64,000 bases of DNA. Source: Actinospica robiniae DSM 44927. GTDB taxonomy: Bacteria; Actinomycetota; Actinomycetes; Streptomycetales; Catenulisporaceae. Below the pieces are notes generated by a model. That model did no database searches, was not told the origin of the DNA, and saw only the letters and a program-made list of their open reading frames with translations. A program made the position numbers and the translations under genes. Location: assembly GCF_000504285.1 (NCBI RefSeq), contig NZ_KI632511.1:181272-245271 (forward strand), in the 5' to 3' direction. Shown piece after piece: positions 44,601-54,600 of this stretch (position 1 is its first letter; the number at the start of each line of letters is the position of its first letter).

Positions 44601-45408
44601 GCTCGACGGCGCCCCCGCCGTCAGCCTCGACGCGTTCCACGACGAGGTGACCGTCTCGCTGCAGGACCTGACGCCGGGCAGTCACACGCTGACGGTAACC
44701 GCGACGAACTCGGCGGACGTCACCTCGGCGGCGACCACGTACGGGTTCACCGACGACCAGAACACCGGACCGATCCACGCCTGGCCGCTGTCCAACGGCA
44801 CCGGAATCGACACGGTCGGCGGAGCCGATCTCACCCTGTCCTCCGCCGGAACAAGCTGGACCACGGACCCCACACACGGCACCGTCCTCACGCTCGACGG
44901 CACCAGCGGCTACGGCGCAACCAGCGGCCCGCTCATCGACACCACCGGCAGCTTCTCCATCAGCGCCTGGGCCGAACCCGCAGTCAGCAGCGCCGGAGTG
45001 ATCGCCAGCCAAGACGGCACCAACATCAGCGGATTCGTCCTCTACGCCAACGCCGGCGGCGGATGGACCTTCGCCATGGCCCCGACCGACAGCGCCACCT
45101 GGACCGCAGACAGGGCCAGCACCGCAAACACGACCGACAACCCGGGAAGCTGGACCTACCTCACCGCCACCTACAACGCCGCAACCGACACCATGAGCCT
45201 CTACGTCAACGGCGCACCAGCCGCCACCGGAACACACACCACCACCTGGAACGCCACCGGATCCTTCATCATCGGCCGCGACTTCGTCGACAGCGCGCCC
45301 AACGGCTTCTTCAACGGAGACATCAGCAACGTCCAAGCATTCAACTACCCCCTGAGCGCATCCCAGGTCACCGCGCTCTACGACCAGAACACCCCGCCCA
45401 ACCAATAG
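41620..45408 (+). CDS. Large secreted EEP nuclease/phosphatase with FG-GAP and LamG domains
   Basis: A 1262-residue exported multidomain protein. A signal peptide ends near AAQAADA (residue 42). Residues about 50-340 are an EEP (DNase I-like) domain with Glu in SIQEVCGN, GDFNADPTD, FDYIFAT and HNDHLMYQ. Then come FG-GAP/VCBS-like propeller repeats (VTAGDFDGDGANDGRADLLV; AGDFNGDGNEDLLVRGSAGS), an Ig-like segment (SFSYQLDGAPAVSLDAFHD) and a C-terminal LamG domain (LDGTSGYGATSGPLIDTTGS to FNGDISNVQAFNYPLSASQV). Start GTG 41620, or GTG 41635. Its LamG tail closely resembles that of the protein at 55473. It is probably a surface or released hydrolase that binds glycans through LamG; the substrate is unknown. 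Confidence 0.85.
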   Translation: MKWGVVTIKGYRRHVVRRVLTSVISILTATAALSPLGSAAQAADATAPPPLKVVTFNTCGQSTACQSTEDLTDWASDLSSAILAYGPDAGSIQEVCGNQVDAFSADLTGYTVYFNPAWDLPTPATTGTNNNHCSHWASTENEDEFGDMIYVKSSESPVLSTDVIYPTNPTVESRPLECVEATDSGMPYQYCDVHLDGGLGGAPAQGLPEVINRMQYWGGANTPTVLAGDFNADPTDPNMGLIYQAQDGNGSFIEAEQYDKAYFTPQCRQLTSCRSGAPTTYPVLGSKGEVAAGGQARKFDYIFATAKDFSADSDSIVEVKAADGTDLTHNDHLMYQATFDWRAATTPTPAPAAPTVLTNPRTIGSEDPWANAVDYTAGNFLGTGKADMVARYADGTVMLYPGKGGGAFGSGQQLELATQYGFYAALGRGVASVTAGDFDGDGANDGRADLLVSWNNGDVSLSPNNGSGGLGVSIPLLPGHSSIFSKMTSVGVGHVLGSTDTAVNDAVFLTANRSPIISLSPPPSSTAGPPTTASYSVVAYPIDRSESGTYSAGSPVSLDLGGATSLTDVVDMTVGDFTGIGHAEILLRHSDGTLSLYGDNAQSDFTAAPLTVVDNRNWAALTKAPTPSWQGVENLVAGDFDGTGKDGVVLQWMNEYQGTLVPGRGQTEYLSSTGTAPGKLFNAPVQITSGRFEPWTTSADFAAATTTSSGDTDLITRVQGTPAVGDNPASAGQTDLWTGRGTGTFGETEIDPAVEPGYLDWATAVTVGGFGTSGAQELFAYNASGGGVYALNAGTSEGPPTTTVAGLQSVDWANVVEVVPGTFYAGPYSDLVIRYADGSVQLFQNITGQNGTSPSVPTFAAPTQVEPTGSDGWGDAEQISAGDFNGDGNEDLLVRGSAGSLLLYPGDGAGHFGGSVVIDSAPAMADLVSVEQGTVYGTAAGARNIYRFSDGEAIIDNGSTNLVDPGTQSVNGTSASFLFHSDDDTGAIQSFSYQLDGAPAVSLDAFHDEVTVSLQDLTPGSHTLTVTATNSADVTSAATTYGFTDDQNTGPIHAWPLSNGTGIDTVGGADLTLSSAGTSWTTDPTHGTVLTLDGTSGYGATSGPLIDTTGSFSISAWAEPAVSSAGVIASQDGTNISGFVLYANAGGGWTFAMAPTDSATWTADRASTANTTDNPGSWTYLTATYNAATDTMSLYVNGAPAATGTHTTTWNATGSFIIGRDFVDSAPNGFFNGDISNVQAFNYPLSASQVTALYDQNTPPNQ

Positions 45409-45435
45409 ATCAACCGACTGCACGATATCGACAGT

Positions 45436-45484
45436 CGCGCCCGGGGCCCCGGGTCGGGCCAACGCCCACCCGGGACCCCGCGCG
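45436..45484 (+). terminator. Long imperfect stem-loop terminator
   Basis: A GC-rich hairpin with loop CAAC. The inner stem GGGC/GCCC extends through GGG-CCC and GGGG-CCCC pairings to an outer CGCG/CGCG base, with one mismatch and two small bulges. It lies 28 bp after the stop codon. Confidence 0.55.
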
Positions 45485-45599
45485 CGTACGGATCTCGCGC
45501 GCACGTGCCTGAAAACGCAGAACCAGCCTGTGGTTGCCGACAATGGCATCCACGCCTGTCGGCTGAGGCCGAGCTTGCACCCTACGTGTCGGCTCCGCG

Positions 45600-46195
45600 A
45601 TGATTATCGGCTTGTGTCTGCGGTTTCTGTTCCTTCTGGCCCTGCGACTACCGGAGTGGTTCAGGCTGTCACGCCATTCAACAGCCTCAAAGGACGCGGA
45701 AATCTTGCTGCTGCGTCACGAGATCGCGGTCCTTGAGCGCCGGAGTACCGCTCGCCCGAAACTGACCTGGGCCGATCGGGCGTTGTTCGCGGCACTGCCG
45801 GCAGTGATACCGCGTGCGCGCCACACCGGGCTGCATCTGCCGGTCCCGACCGAAGAAGGCCGGCCGCCCCCGCAGGCATCCTACGATCACCCGGCTCGTC
45901 CTGCGGATGGCCAGGGACAACGAAAACGGGGGCTACCGGCGGATCACCGGGGAGCTGGCCGGCCTGGGCATCACCGTAGCTCCGTCCACGGTCTGGGAGA
46001 TCCTCAAGGAGCACGGCATCGACCCGGCGCCGCGTCGCAGCGGACCGTCCTGGGGGGCAGTTCCTGCGTTCCCAGGCCGAAGCGATCATCGCGAGCGACT
46101 TCTTCACCGTCGACCTGCTCGACGGCACCAAAGCCTACGTGATGGCCGTGATCGAACACGCCACCCGCCGCATCCACATCCTCGGCGCCACCGCC
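45600..46195 (+). pseudogene. Integrase-core (rve) transposase, N-terminal part, frameshifted
   Basis: Starts with ATG 45600. LLLRHEIAVLERR and RPKLTWADRALFAALPAVIP are typical of IS481/rve-type transposases. Good coding then jumps frame (LVLRMARDNENGGYRRITGE, GLGITVAPSTVWEILKEHG) and jumps again in a GGGGGG tract near 46052 (FLRSQAEAIIASDFFTVDLL, VMAVIEHATRRIHILGATAH). At about 46195 it is cut and joined to an IS3-type tail. Its own C-terminus seems to survive at 48018-48150. Confidence 0.7.
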
Positions 46196-46408
46196 CACTG
46201 CCTCGACGGCGCCGCCGCAGAATCAATCTTTGCCACCATCAAAACAGAGATCGGTGCCGACTCATGGCCCGAAGGAGCCAGCGCCCATGGAGACATCGAA
46301 AACTACATCGCCGACTACAACACGAGACGGCTACACTCCGCAATCGACTACCAGCCGCCCGTCACGGTGCGCCGGGCATGGCAAGCCAGAATGTCAACAC
46401 CAGCATAA
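46196..46408 (+). pseudogene. IS3-type transposase C-terminal fragment joined to rve remnant
   Basis: In frame with the preceding remnant, the sequence switches to CLDGAAAESIFATIKTEIGA and IENYIADYNTRRLHSAIDYQ, the glutamate region and C-terminus of an IS3-family OrfB. A normal rve protein would continue differently after ILGATAH. This marks an illegitimate fusion of two unrelated transposase genes. Confidence 0.6.
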
Positions 46409-46596
46409 GGCCAAGTGGTGAAAAAAACCGTGTCGACTCCATACACGCTGTGCACCCGCTCCGAGAACCGGCCACAACCCGTGCATGGTACCGGCCCGAC
46501 ACGCGTGGCCGGCGCGACGACCAGCGTTCCATCCAGCACGGCGACCGAAGCCACCCCCACCACCGCGAACTGGACCCCCGTCAGTCTCGTAGACAT
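46409..46596 (-). pseudogene. ISL3-family transposase N-terminal fragment
   Basis: VASVAVLDGTLVVAPATRVG followed by PVPCTGCGRFSERVHSVYG is the N-terminal zinc-finger region of an ISL3 transposase. It stops after about 60 codons. Its 5' end runs into the left end of the IS3 element. Confidence 0.5.
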
Positions 46597-46635
46597 TCGG
46601 AGCCGCTAAGGTGGCTGGTCTACGGAGGTTGAGCA

Positions 46636-46926
46636 GTGGGAGCAGCACGGAAGAAGTACACGGCCGAGTACAAGGCCGAGGCAGTGGACCTGGTCGTCAA
46701 CTCGGGGCGCCCGGTCGCTGAGATCGCCCGCGACCTCGGCATCCACGAGGCGACCCTCGGCAACTGGGTCAACCTTGCCAAGAAGAACGGCACCGTCGCC
46801 GAGAAGCCCGTCACCGCCGACGAGCGCGCCCGCCTGCGGGAACTCGAAGACGAAAACCGCAAGCTGCGCATGGAAAGAGATTTCCTAAAAAAAGCAGCCG
46901 CGTGGTTTGCCAGCCAGAACCAGTGA
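46636..46926 (+). CDS. IS3-family OrfA (helix-turn-helix transposase subunit)
   Basis: A 96-residue OrfA. HTH_Tnp_1 domain KKYTAEYKAEAVDLVVNSGR, PVAEIARDLGIHEATLGNWV, then a leucine-zipper-like segment RLRELEDENRKLRMERDFLK. It starts at GTG 46636. Near its end is the A7 run (46887-46893), where ribosomes can slip back one base to make the OrfAB fusion transposase. Confidence 0.9.
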   Translation: MGAARKKYTAEYKAEAVDLVVNSGRPVAEIARDLGIHEATLGNWVNLAKKNGTVAEKPVTADERARLRELEDENRKLRMERDFLKKAAAWFASQNQ

Positions 46927-47843
46927 GGTTCGCCTTCATCTCCTCCGCCGTGGAGGAACAGAAGGAATCGGGCATACCGCGCCGATACCGCTACCCGATC
47001 GAGCTGATGTGCCGCATCCTGGCGGTCTCCCGATCCGGGTACTACGCCTGGTCCAATCGCCAGGCCTGCGCACACGCACAGCGCGACGCGGAACTGACCG
47101 CCGCTATCGTCGCGATCGACCGGGCGCACGAGGGCCGCTACGGGATCGACCGCATCCACGCGGAACTCGCCAAGCAGGGCCACGCCACCTCCCAGCGCCG
47201 CGTCCGGCGCCTGGCACGAGCCGCGGGCCTGCGCTGCGTCCACCCCGCCGCCAAGCGCACCACCACGACAACCCAGGACCCTGCGAACAGCCGCGGCCTC
47301 GTCGACCTGGTCGAACGCGACTTCTTCCCCGACACGCCGAACGAGATCTGGTACGGCGACGTGACCTACATATGGACCATGACCGGCTGGTGCTACCTCG
47401 CCACGGTGATCGACGGGTTCTCCCGCCAGGTGATCGGATGGGCCGTGGCCGAGCACATGCGCGAACAACTCGTCCTGGACGCGCTGCGCATGGCGATCGC
47501 CCGGCGCCGGCCGCATCGGGGCCAGACCGTGATGCACACCGACCGCGGCAGCGTCTACACCGGACGCGCATTCCGCGACCTGTGCCTCGACCAGGGCATC
47601 CTGCCCTCCGTCGGCAAGACCGGGATCTGCTTCGACAACGCCGCCGCCGAATCGTTCAACGCTCTGTATAAAAAAGAACTGATACATCTGTCGGTCTGGG
47701 TCGACTGCAAGGCGGTACGCGCCGCCAGCTTCGAGTACATCGAGACCTACTACAACCGCACTCGGATCCAGCGTCAGCTCGGATACCTGAGCCCAGCTCA
47801 GTACGAGTCAATATTTGACAATAAGCTTTCATTAGCTGCATAA
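46902..47843 (+). CDS. IS3-family OrfB (DDE transposase)
   Basis: A 313-codon frame holding the complete catalytic subunit. N-terminal HTH_21-like region (YGIDRIHAELAKQGHATSQR), then the DDE triad: Asp in EIWYGDVTYIWT, Asp in MHTDRGSVYTG and Glu in CFDNAAAESFNALYKKEL. The end is YNRTRIQRQLGYLSPAQYES. It overlaps orfA by 25 bp in the -1 frame and is normally expressed as OrfAB by slippage at A7. No disabling mutation is seen, so it may still be mobile. Confidence 0.9.
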   Translation: MVCQPEPVRFAFISSAVEEQKESGIPRRYRYPIELMCRILAVSRSGYYAWSNRQACAHAQRDAELTAAIVAIDRAHEGRYGIDRIHAELAKQGHATSQRRVRRLARAAGLRCVHPAAKRTTTTTQDPANSRGLVDLVERDFFPDTPNEIWYGDVTYIWTMTGWCYLATVIDGFSRQVIGWAVAEHMREQLVLDALRMAIARRRPHRGQTVMHTDRGSVYTGRAFRDLCLDQGILPSVGKTGICFDNAAAESFNALYKKELIHLSVWVDCKAVRAASFEYIETYYNRTRIQRQLGYLSPAQYESIFDNKLSLAA

Positions 47844-48017
47844 TATTGCCTGTCTACGAAACTGCGCGGCGTCCAAACTGAGAAATCGGCAGGAGCGGGG
47901 TATCCAGGTCGCACATTCACAGCGTCCTGCCACCGACCCCGGCCCACTACGGACCTCCCGAGATCAACGATCTCCGCTCACGGAAATCTTGGAAGAGCCA
48001 AAATCGAAACAGTCCCC

Positions 48018-48150
48018 GTCCCGACCGAGTACAAACCGTTCTACAACGAGCACCGACCACACCGGGCGTTGGGGAATGCCGCGTCGCTGCATCCGCTACC
48101 CGACAACGTCATCGACCACTACCGCATCACACGGCGAGACCGAAACTCCA
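48018..48150 (+). pseudogene. Integrase-core (rve) transposase C-terminal fragment
   Basis: A short frame reads TEYKPFYNEHRPHRALGNAA then SLHPLPDNVIDHYRITRRDR, the typical C-terminus of the same rve transposase type whose N-terminal half lies at 45600-46195. The middle is missing. The rest of 47865-48200 shows nothing recognisable. Confidence 0.55.
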
Positions 48151-48200
48151 GATACACCAATTTTCGGCAAGAGCACTCCCAAGATACTGCTGAGATTATT

Positions 48201-48674
48201 TCACCGTATCGGTTGTACCGCATATGCAAACACCCCAGCCAGGGCACCCAGAATGAGAGGCAAAAGAAGAGTGGATCTCCGCCGCGGGTAAGCACCCGAT
48301 ACTGCCATCTGACGCGAACGACGTTCCATGAAGAGAGCAAGACTGCCCGTAAAGACCATTACAGCCAAACATACCGCCTTAATGACTCGCAGCACGAACT
48401 CACCTGTGTGCTGCCCGGTGACTCCGACGACGAGTGTCGCAAAAATCGCAATGATGGTGACACCCGCGAGTCGGCTGAATATCAGCATCAGAACCCTTCG
48501 CCCAGCGGCACCACTTGCAAACTCGCCACGCGACATTGCGTAGACGATCTGCACGTCACTGGGGCGTGGCGGCATACCCCGAGGCACAGGGCGCATCCTT
48601 GGCTGCGACACAGATCCCACGAGCGTAAGACGCGCAGCGACAGTAAGACCCCAATCAACACGAGGCTCAGTCAT
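48201..48674 (-). CDS. Three-helix membrane protein, candidate immunity protein for Rhs tip
   Basis: A 157-residue protein that I do not recognise. A soluble N-terminus of about 60 residues is followed by three hydrophobic helices (VLMLIFSRLAGVTIIAIFAT, VLRVIKAVCLAVMVFTGSLA, LLPLILGALAGVFAYAV). ATG 48674 is preceded by AGGAG, which overlaps the TAG stop of the Rhs gene (TAGGAGA), so it is translationally coupled to it. DNA here is visibly less GC-rich than the Rhs core. A small gene directly after a polymorphic toxin C-terminus is normally its immunity gene; a membrane immunity protein would fit a tip with hydrophobic segments. This role is inferred from position only. Confidence 0.6.
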   Translation of the reverse strand: MTEPRVDWGLTVAARLTLVGSVSQPRMRPVPRGMPPRPSDVQIVYAMSRGEFASGAAGRRVLMLIFSRLAGVTIIAIFATLVVGVTGQHTGEFVLRVIKAVCLAVMVFTGSLALFMERRSRQMAVSGAYPRRRSTLLLPLILGALAGVFAYAVQPIR

Positions 48675-48684
48675 TAAGGTTCTC

Positions 48685-51600
48685 CTAGCAGTGGGAGAGA
48701 CACTCATCGATCCCCCAGAAACCTATGCCACCGGCGACGGTCAGCCGATTATTTAATCCATTCATATACTTCGCGTCCCGCCTAGCCGAAGCCGCAGATT
48801 TGCCGAACGCTTGCCTAGCACCCTTAGACATGAGATCCGGGTCCGCAGCACGAAGCTGCCTCGCAGCATCATACATTTCATCGGCGTCGCGTGCTACCTT
48901 TTCAAGCTTCACTACGCGGGCCGCGATTCCGAAGCCGGGTACGGCCGAGATTAGGCCGAACCAGTCGCCGGACACACCACTGTAAAGAGCCGAGGCCACG
49001 TTGAGTCCGAAGGCAACAGGCGCAAGGACTGGAATAGCTATGCTTACGATAGATACCACCATCGCGGCCGTGCTCAATATATCACTTACGCCGATCCCGA
49101 GAATCTTATAGTTCGTCACAGCGTGCCATGCGCAGCTGAGCCCCATGAATCCGCACGAATGTGACTGCTTCGCCGCTGCGGCTTGTTGCGCTGCAAGGGC
49201 TCTTTGCGCGAGTACTTCCTGCGCCGCTTGTTCGCTTTTGAGGGCTTGCTGCTTGTCATACTCGTTGACGAGTGCCAATTTCGCTTTAGCGTTGTTGGTG
49301 TTGCGGACCGTGCGTTCGATGCAGGCGTTGGACGTGCAGTCGTCGATGGCCTGGTTCTCGGCCTTCTTCGCCTCGCTGTCGTAGTACTCCTGTTGCTCCT
49401 CGTAGGCCTGCTTACTGATCGCTTTCGCATAATCCTGGTCGGCCTCGCTGCCGCAGCTGTCGACGCAGTCGCGCTGGCCGGTGGGGTCGCTGAGGGTGAC
49501 CGGATCGTTTCCGGAGTAGTCGTAGCCGGCGATCTGGGCGGGGTCGTCGGCCTCGAAGACGGGGTCGACAGAGAGGAACCGTCCACTGGCGGCGTTGTAG
49601 ACGCGTGCGCCGAGGGTCTCCAAGCTCGTTGTGCTGTCCGCCTGGCCCCCGATATACCCCTTGTCTCCGCCGACCCAGGTCGGGGCGGCGCCGCGGGTCT
49701 GTCCGAAGGGCAGGTACTGGCGGTGGGTCACGGTCTGGGCCGCGGTGGTGGCGATGGCGAGTTGGTCGGTGCCCTGGCGGTCCGGGATGAGGCAGTTGAC
49801 CGCACCGGTGTTGGTGCGTTCGGCAACGGTGACGCCGCCGACCGAGTAGTAGCGGGTGCCAGTCACGTTGCCGCTGCCCGAGACGAGGTTGAGTTGGGCG
49901 TCGCCGACGGTCAGCGTGGTCGAGGCCGGGTCGCGCATGACGATCTGGTCGCCGTCTGCGTCGTAGGCGTAGTTGGTAGTGCCGGCGCTGCTGGTGGTGG
50001 CCTGGAGTTGGTCCTGGTCGTTCCAGGTGTAGGTCTCGGTGCCGGGTGTTCCGCCGGTCTGGCTGGTTTCGTTGCCGGCCGTGTCGTAGGTGTATGACGC
50101 GGTCTCGGCGATGGCGTTGGGCCCGGTGGCGGTGGTGTTGGTCAGGGTGGTGGGCTGGTCGGTGCTCGAGGGCTGGGTCGGGTAGTGGTAGGTGGTGGTG
50201 GTGTCGTTGGCGGTCACGCCGCTGGTGGCGTGGTCGGTCTGGGTGAGGCGGTCTCCGGCTGCGTCATAGGTCCAGGACTGCCAGTACGGGGCGTCGGTTC
50301 CGCCGACGCCGGCGGAGCTGCCCGGGCTCGGCGTGGCGAGACAGTTATCGGTGGCGGTCCAGGCCTGAGAGAGACGCTGCGCGTAGTCGTAGGTGAAGCA
50401 TTGCGTGTCGACCGTGGCTGTACCGTTCTGCTTGTCGACGACCTTGGTCAGCAGACCCGAGCCCGGCGAGACAGTGTGGGAGCCGTTGTCGTAGAAGTAG
50501 GCGAGCTGGTCGACCGGGTTGGTACTGGTCGAGTCAGTGGTCTCGATGCCCGTGAGAGCACTGGTCTGCGCATCGTAGGAGAGTGTCGCCTGGACGGACC
50601 CGCTGACTGTGGGCATCGTGTACTGGGTGGGGTGGTCGTACTGGTCGTAGCCGATCGCGGTGACGTAATTCCAGTTGACGCTGCCGGTGCCGGCCAAGGA
50701 GATCGGCACGCCGTAGGCATTGTATCCGGTGGTGACGGTCTCCGAGGGCAGCCCGCCCATCGCCGGGTCGATCACGCTTTTGGGCAGGCCGGTGAACGTG
50801 TAGCCATAACCGATGGTGTATCCCCCGGACGGAACCAGGTCAGCGTCGGTACCGGTGAGGGTGAACTTCGTTGCCGCGGGCAGGCCCATGGCGTTGTACG
50901 CCTGGATGCTGCTGGTGTACGTATCCCCGTTCGAGTACGACGTCGAGGAGGTGGGCATGCCGTTCATGACCGTGTCGTAGACCCACGAGGCGGTCTCGTT
51001 GCTGCTCGAGAGCGTCTGCGTACTGGTGGTGTCGTACGCGGCGGTCTTGCGCCCGTCCTTGTCGTAGACGTACGTACTCTGCTTGCCCCGCGCGTCCGTG
51101 GAAGTGATCACCTGTCCGGCATTGTCGTAGGTCTCGACGCTGTGCCCGGCGTCCGGGTCGTAGGCGTCGGTCTGCTGGCCGAGCAGGTTGTAGGCCCAGG
51201 ACCACTTGTTGCCGGCCGCGTCGGTTTCGGTGGCTTTCTGGCCGGCGGGGTCGTAGGTGTAGGTGGTGTCGGTGTAGTCGCCGGCCGGGTCGGTGGCGTA
51301 GTTGGTCGGCTGGCCGGCGAGGTATTGGATGAGGTCGGTCTGCTGGCCGAGGGCGTTGGTGACCGTGGTGGTTGCGGTGCCTCCGGCCGGGGGGATGGTG
51401 GTGGTGAAGTTCCCGCCGTAGCTGTAGGTGGTCCGCCAGGTCTCATTACCGAGGTTGTAGGAGATCACCGCGGTTTCTCGGCCGACTCCGTCGTAGGTGT
51501 ATCCGGTCTCCGCAGGAACGTCCCCGGGCTGTGCCTGGGTCTCCGGCGGCGTCTTGGTTTGGACGAGCGTGGTGCCGACGGGGTTGGCGTTGTAGTACGG

Positions 51601-54600
51601 GTTCGTGGTCTCAGACGTCCAGCCGTCGGTGTTGTAGTACGTATCGGTGATGTCCCGGTTGCCGTCGACGGTGCCGGTCTGCACCTCCCGGGCTCGGAGC
51701 ATGCTGTCGTAGATCGTCTCGGACAGCCGGTAGGACTCGTCGTCGTTGAGGGTGTAGCTGTCGACGACCGAGGGCGCGGAGTTCGAGACGGTGTAGGTGA
51801 ACTTCTCGTTCGGGACCTTCGTCGCGGCCGCGAACCCGGGCTCGTACACCGCGGTAAGGCGGCCGAGAGCGTCGTACTGCTCGGTGGTGATGTGGCCGGC
51901 CGGGTTGGTGACCGTGGTCGGCAGTTCGCGCAACGGATCGTATGCGGTGGTGGTGACCAGACCCTTCGGGTCGGTCACCTTGATGCTGGTCGGCTCCGCT
52001 CCCGTCGCGGGGGTGTAGGCCATGGCGGTAGTACGGGAGTCGGCGTCGGCGTCGGAGGTGTCACGGCCGTACTCGTCGTAGACGGTGGTCGCGGTGGTCA
52101 CGTAGTTCGGGGTGGATCCGGTATAGGAGGCGGCTTTCTGCGTCTTGGTGGCGTCCCCGGCCGTCGGCACGGCGCCCAGGGTCGCGGAGCCGTCGTAGTA
52201 GGTCAGGTCGTCGGAGATCGCGTCCGCGGGAAGCGCGGGCGTGGTGGTGCAGGGCACGGAGACGGTCTTGACCTCGTCGGGCAGGTCCAGGATCCACGTG
52301 CTGGTGTTGTCCGCGTAGCTAGTGGTGGTACACGAGTGCTGTGAAGCCACGCTCACGTCGCCGAGGGCGTTGACCTGGGTGGCCCGGCCGTAGGAGTCGT
52401 GGGTGTAGTCGGTCTCCGTCTCGCGCGTCGATCCGGACGCGAGCGGCGTGTACACGCGCTGTTCGGCCTGGCCGGTCAGAAATGCCTGCTGGGACGGCAG
52501 CCCGCCCGTCAAAGCGTGGGTCGCGGTCGCGCTGCTCGTCCACGGGGTGTCGATCGCGTCGCTCACCACCGCGGTACCGTTGAACACCTGTGTTTCGTAG
52601 GTCGTGCCCGCGTACTGGTTCGAGTCCACGACCGCTGCGTCGCCGCGCGTGTCCGAGACGGTGACACTCCGGGTGCTGGTCGAGGTCAGATAGTCCCCGT
52701 CCATGCCTCGGAAATAGGTGTACTGCGTCTGCGTGACCGGGTCCGGCGCCGTGCCCGTCGAGACGACCATCCCCGAGTAGCCGCGGAACTGATCCCAGGT
52801 GCGCTGGTTCGCCGGGGTGAGCGGGTTGTCGTCGTAGTGCCAGGCTGGGTTGCCGACGGGGGTGTAGATGGTCTGGATGGTGTCGTTGCCGAACCCGCCG
52901 GTCGGGTCCTCCTCGGTGACCCCGGTCACGATGTACTTGTTGAAGTAGTCCTTGATCGGGTCGGAAGCGGTGGCGGGGGTCCAGTACACCGGGTAGCACA
53001 GCATCGTGTTCGCCGAATCACTCGACGGCGTGGAGCTGGCGCACCCAGGGGCCGAGTACCCGACGGAGATCGTCTCGCCGGTCTCGGTGACGATCTTGTT
53101 CAGGCGTTGACGGGTGATCCACGGGTACCCGTCGGTCATATCGACCCGGTTCTGCATCGCCGTGCCGCTGAATGTGACCTGGGGCAGTGGGACCGAAGAA
53201 GTGGACCCGCCGGCCGTGGTGTCCAGCCCCGTCTGCTTGATCGTGGAGAGCCAGAGGGACGGGGTGGAGGTATCTTTGGAGTCGACGATCGCGGGCAGGG
53301 CGTAGGTCAGCGCCCAGGAGTCCACCGGGGTCAAGCTCGTGCCCGACAGCGCCGAGGTTTTGATCCCGGTCAGCTCATCCTCGGACCAGAAGGTCGGAGA
53401 CTGCATGGAGCAGGTTGCCCCCGAGGCGCAGTTCAGGTCGTAGGGGACATCCGGCCAGTTCGATGCGGTCGAGCTGCTCAACGTACTCGTGTCGCACCCG
53501 GTCGGAGAGGTGCTGCACCGCCCGGCGTAGGACAAGTCCACCTGGCCCGCAGGCGTCGAGGAATAGACCGCACCCGCCCGCTGCCCGTACTCGATCTTCG
53601 ACAGGACACTGTCACGCGTGTACGCCGAAGTTGAAGGAGCAGTCGTGCCCAGATCCTGCGCGTAGTAGGCCGTGGTCTTCGCGTACCAGTAGGAGATCGC
53701 ATCGGAGTGGGTGTCCACGACGTAGTCGAGATTCCACCGGTAGGCCTGCTCACAGTACGAACTCGGGAATGATGTCTGGTAGCACGGCTGTCCGGACGCG
53801 GTCGCGTAGACCGGCTCGGTATCCACGGAATTGGTCTGCGCGTCCGTGCCCGCGTACCCGGGCAACTCGTTCAGGCCGAAGTAGTACTGCGTGCCGTCGG
53901 TGCTCGTCACGACCCAGTACTCGCCGTTGTGCGCGCCGTTGACCGCGCCGGTCTCGTACTGCACACGCTCGCCTGGGTCTCCGGTCGAGTGATACGTGCC
54001 GGTGGCGTCGTCCTTGATCAGGGTCGAGGTATCGCCGTCCAGGCTGATCGTCAGCTGATCGTCGTTCGACCAGCAGTTGTCGTAGGTCTTCGACGAGCCG
54101 GCGGGATTCTGGTTGCAGGAGGCATAGGAGCGCTCGATGTACGAGTCGGTCAGATCCCACCCGTCTCCGACGACCCCTGCCTGGTTGTTGGTGGCCGAAG
54201 TCAGCCCGTCCACGGACTGGGAGTCGTACGACAGGCCGAGCGAAGGCTCGAGCCCACCGGGGACCTCAGGTGTCGAGATCGGATACGACCAGGTGAACGA
54301 GTCCGCGCTCCCGCCCCCCGACCAGGACCCGGAGTCCGATTTGAGGGTGGTCGCCGTGTAATCCCCGCCCCCGGACCCCGCGGAGCTCGAAGTGTCCGAG
54401 GTAAGGGCCAGGACGAGAGGCGTGGGGAGAGAGGCGGAGGACGCCGACTCGGTAGTCCACGATGCGCTCTCGAACGCGGCGCCCCTTGCATCCGCGGCCG
54501 TGGCGGGGGAAGCGGGCAGGGTGGCTGTGGCGCTCAGCGTCTGGGTCTTCGGGTTGTTGGCGAACGTCACCGGATGCTGCACCCGGCATGCCGGAACATC

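Larger units (their letters stand above)
46582..47864 (+). mobile_element. Apparently intact IS3-family insertion sequence
   Basis: The element carries orfA and orfB with a -1 frameshift window. CAGTCTCGTAGACA (46582-46595) and the reverse complement of 47851-47864 (CAGTTTCGTAGACA) match at 13 of 14 positions and are proposed as terminal inverted repeats; the exact ends are uncertain and no target duplication is obvious. It lies inside the broken rve transposase and ISL3 debris. Confidence 0.65.

Noticed and set aside
50185..52344. Long open frame (over 700 codons) on the plus strand opposite the Rhs gene
   Set aside because: It is antisense to the YD-repeat array. High GC makes the opposite frame open, and its composition is Val/Gly/Arg-rich with no domain.
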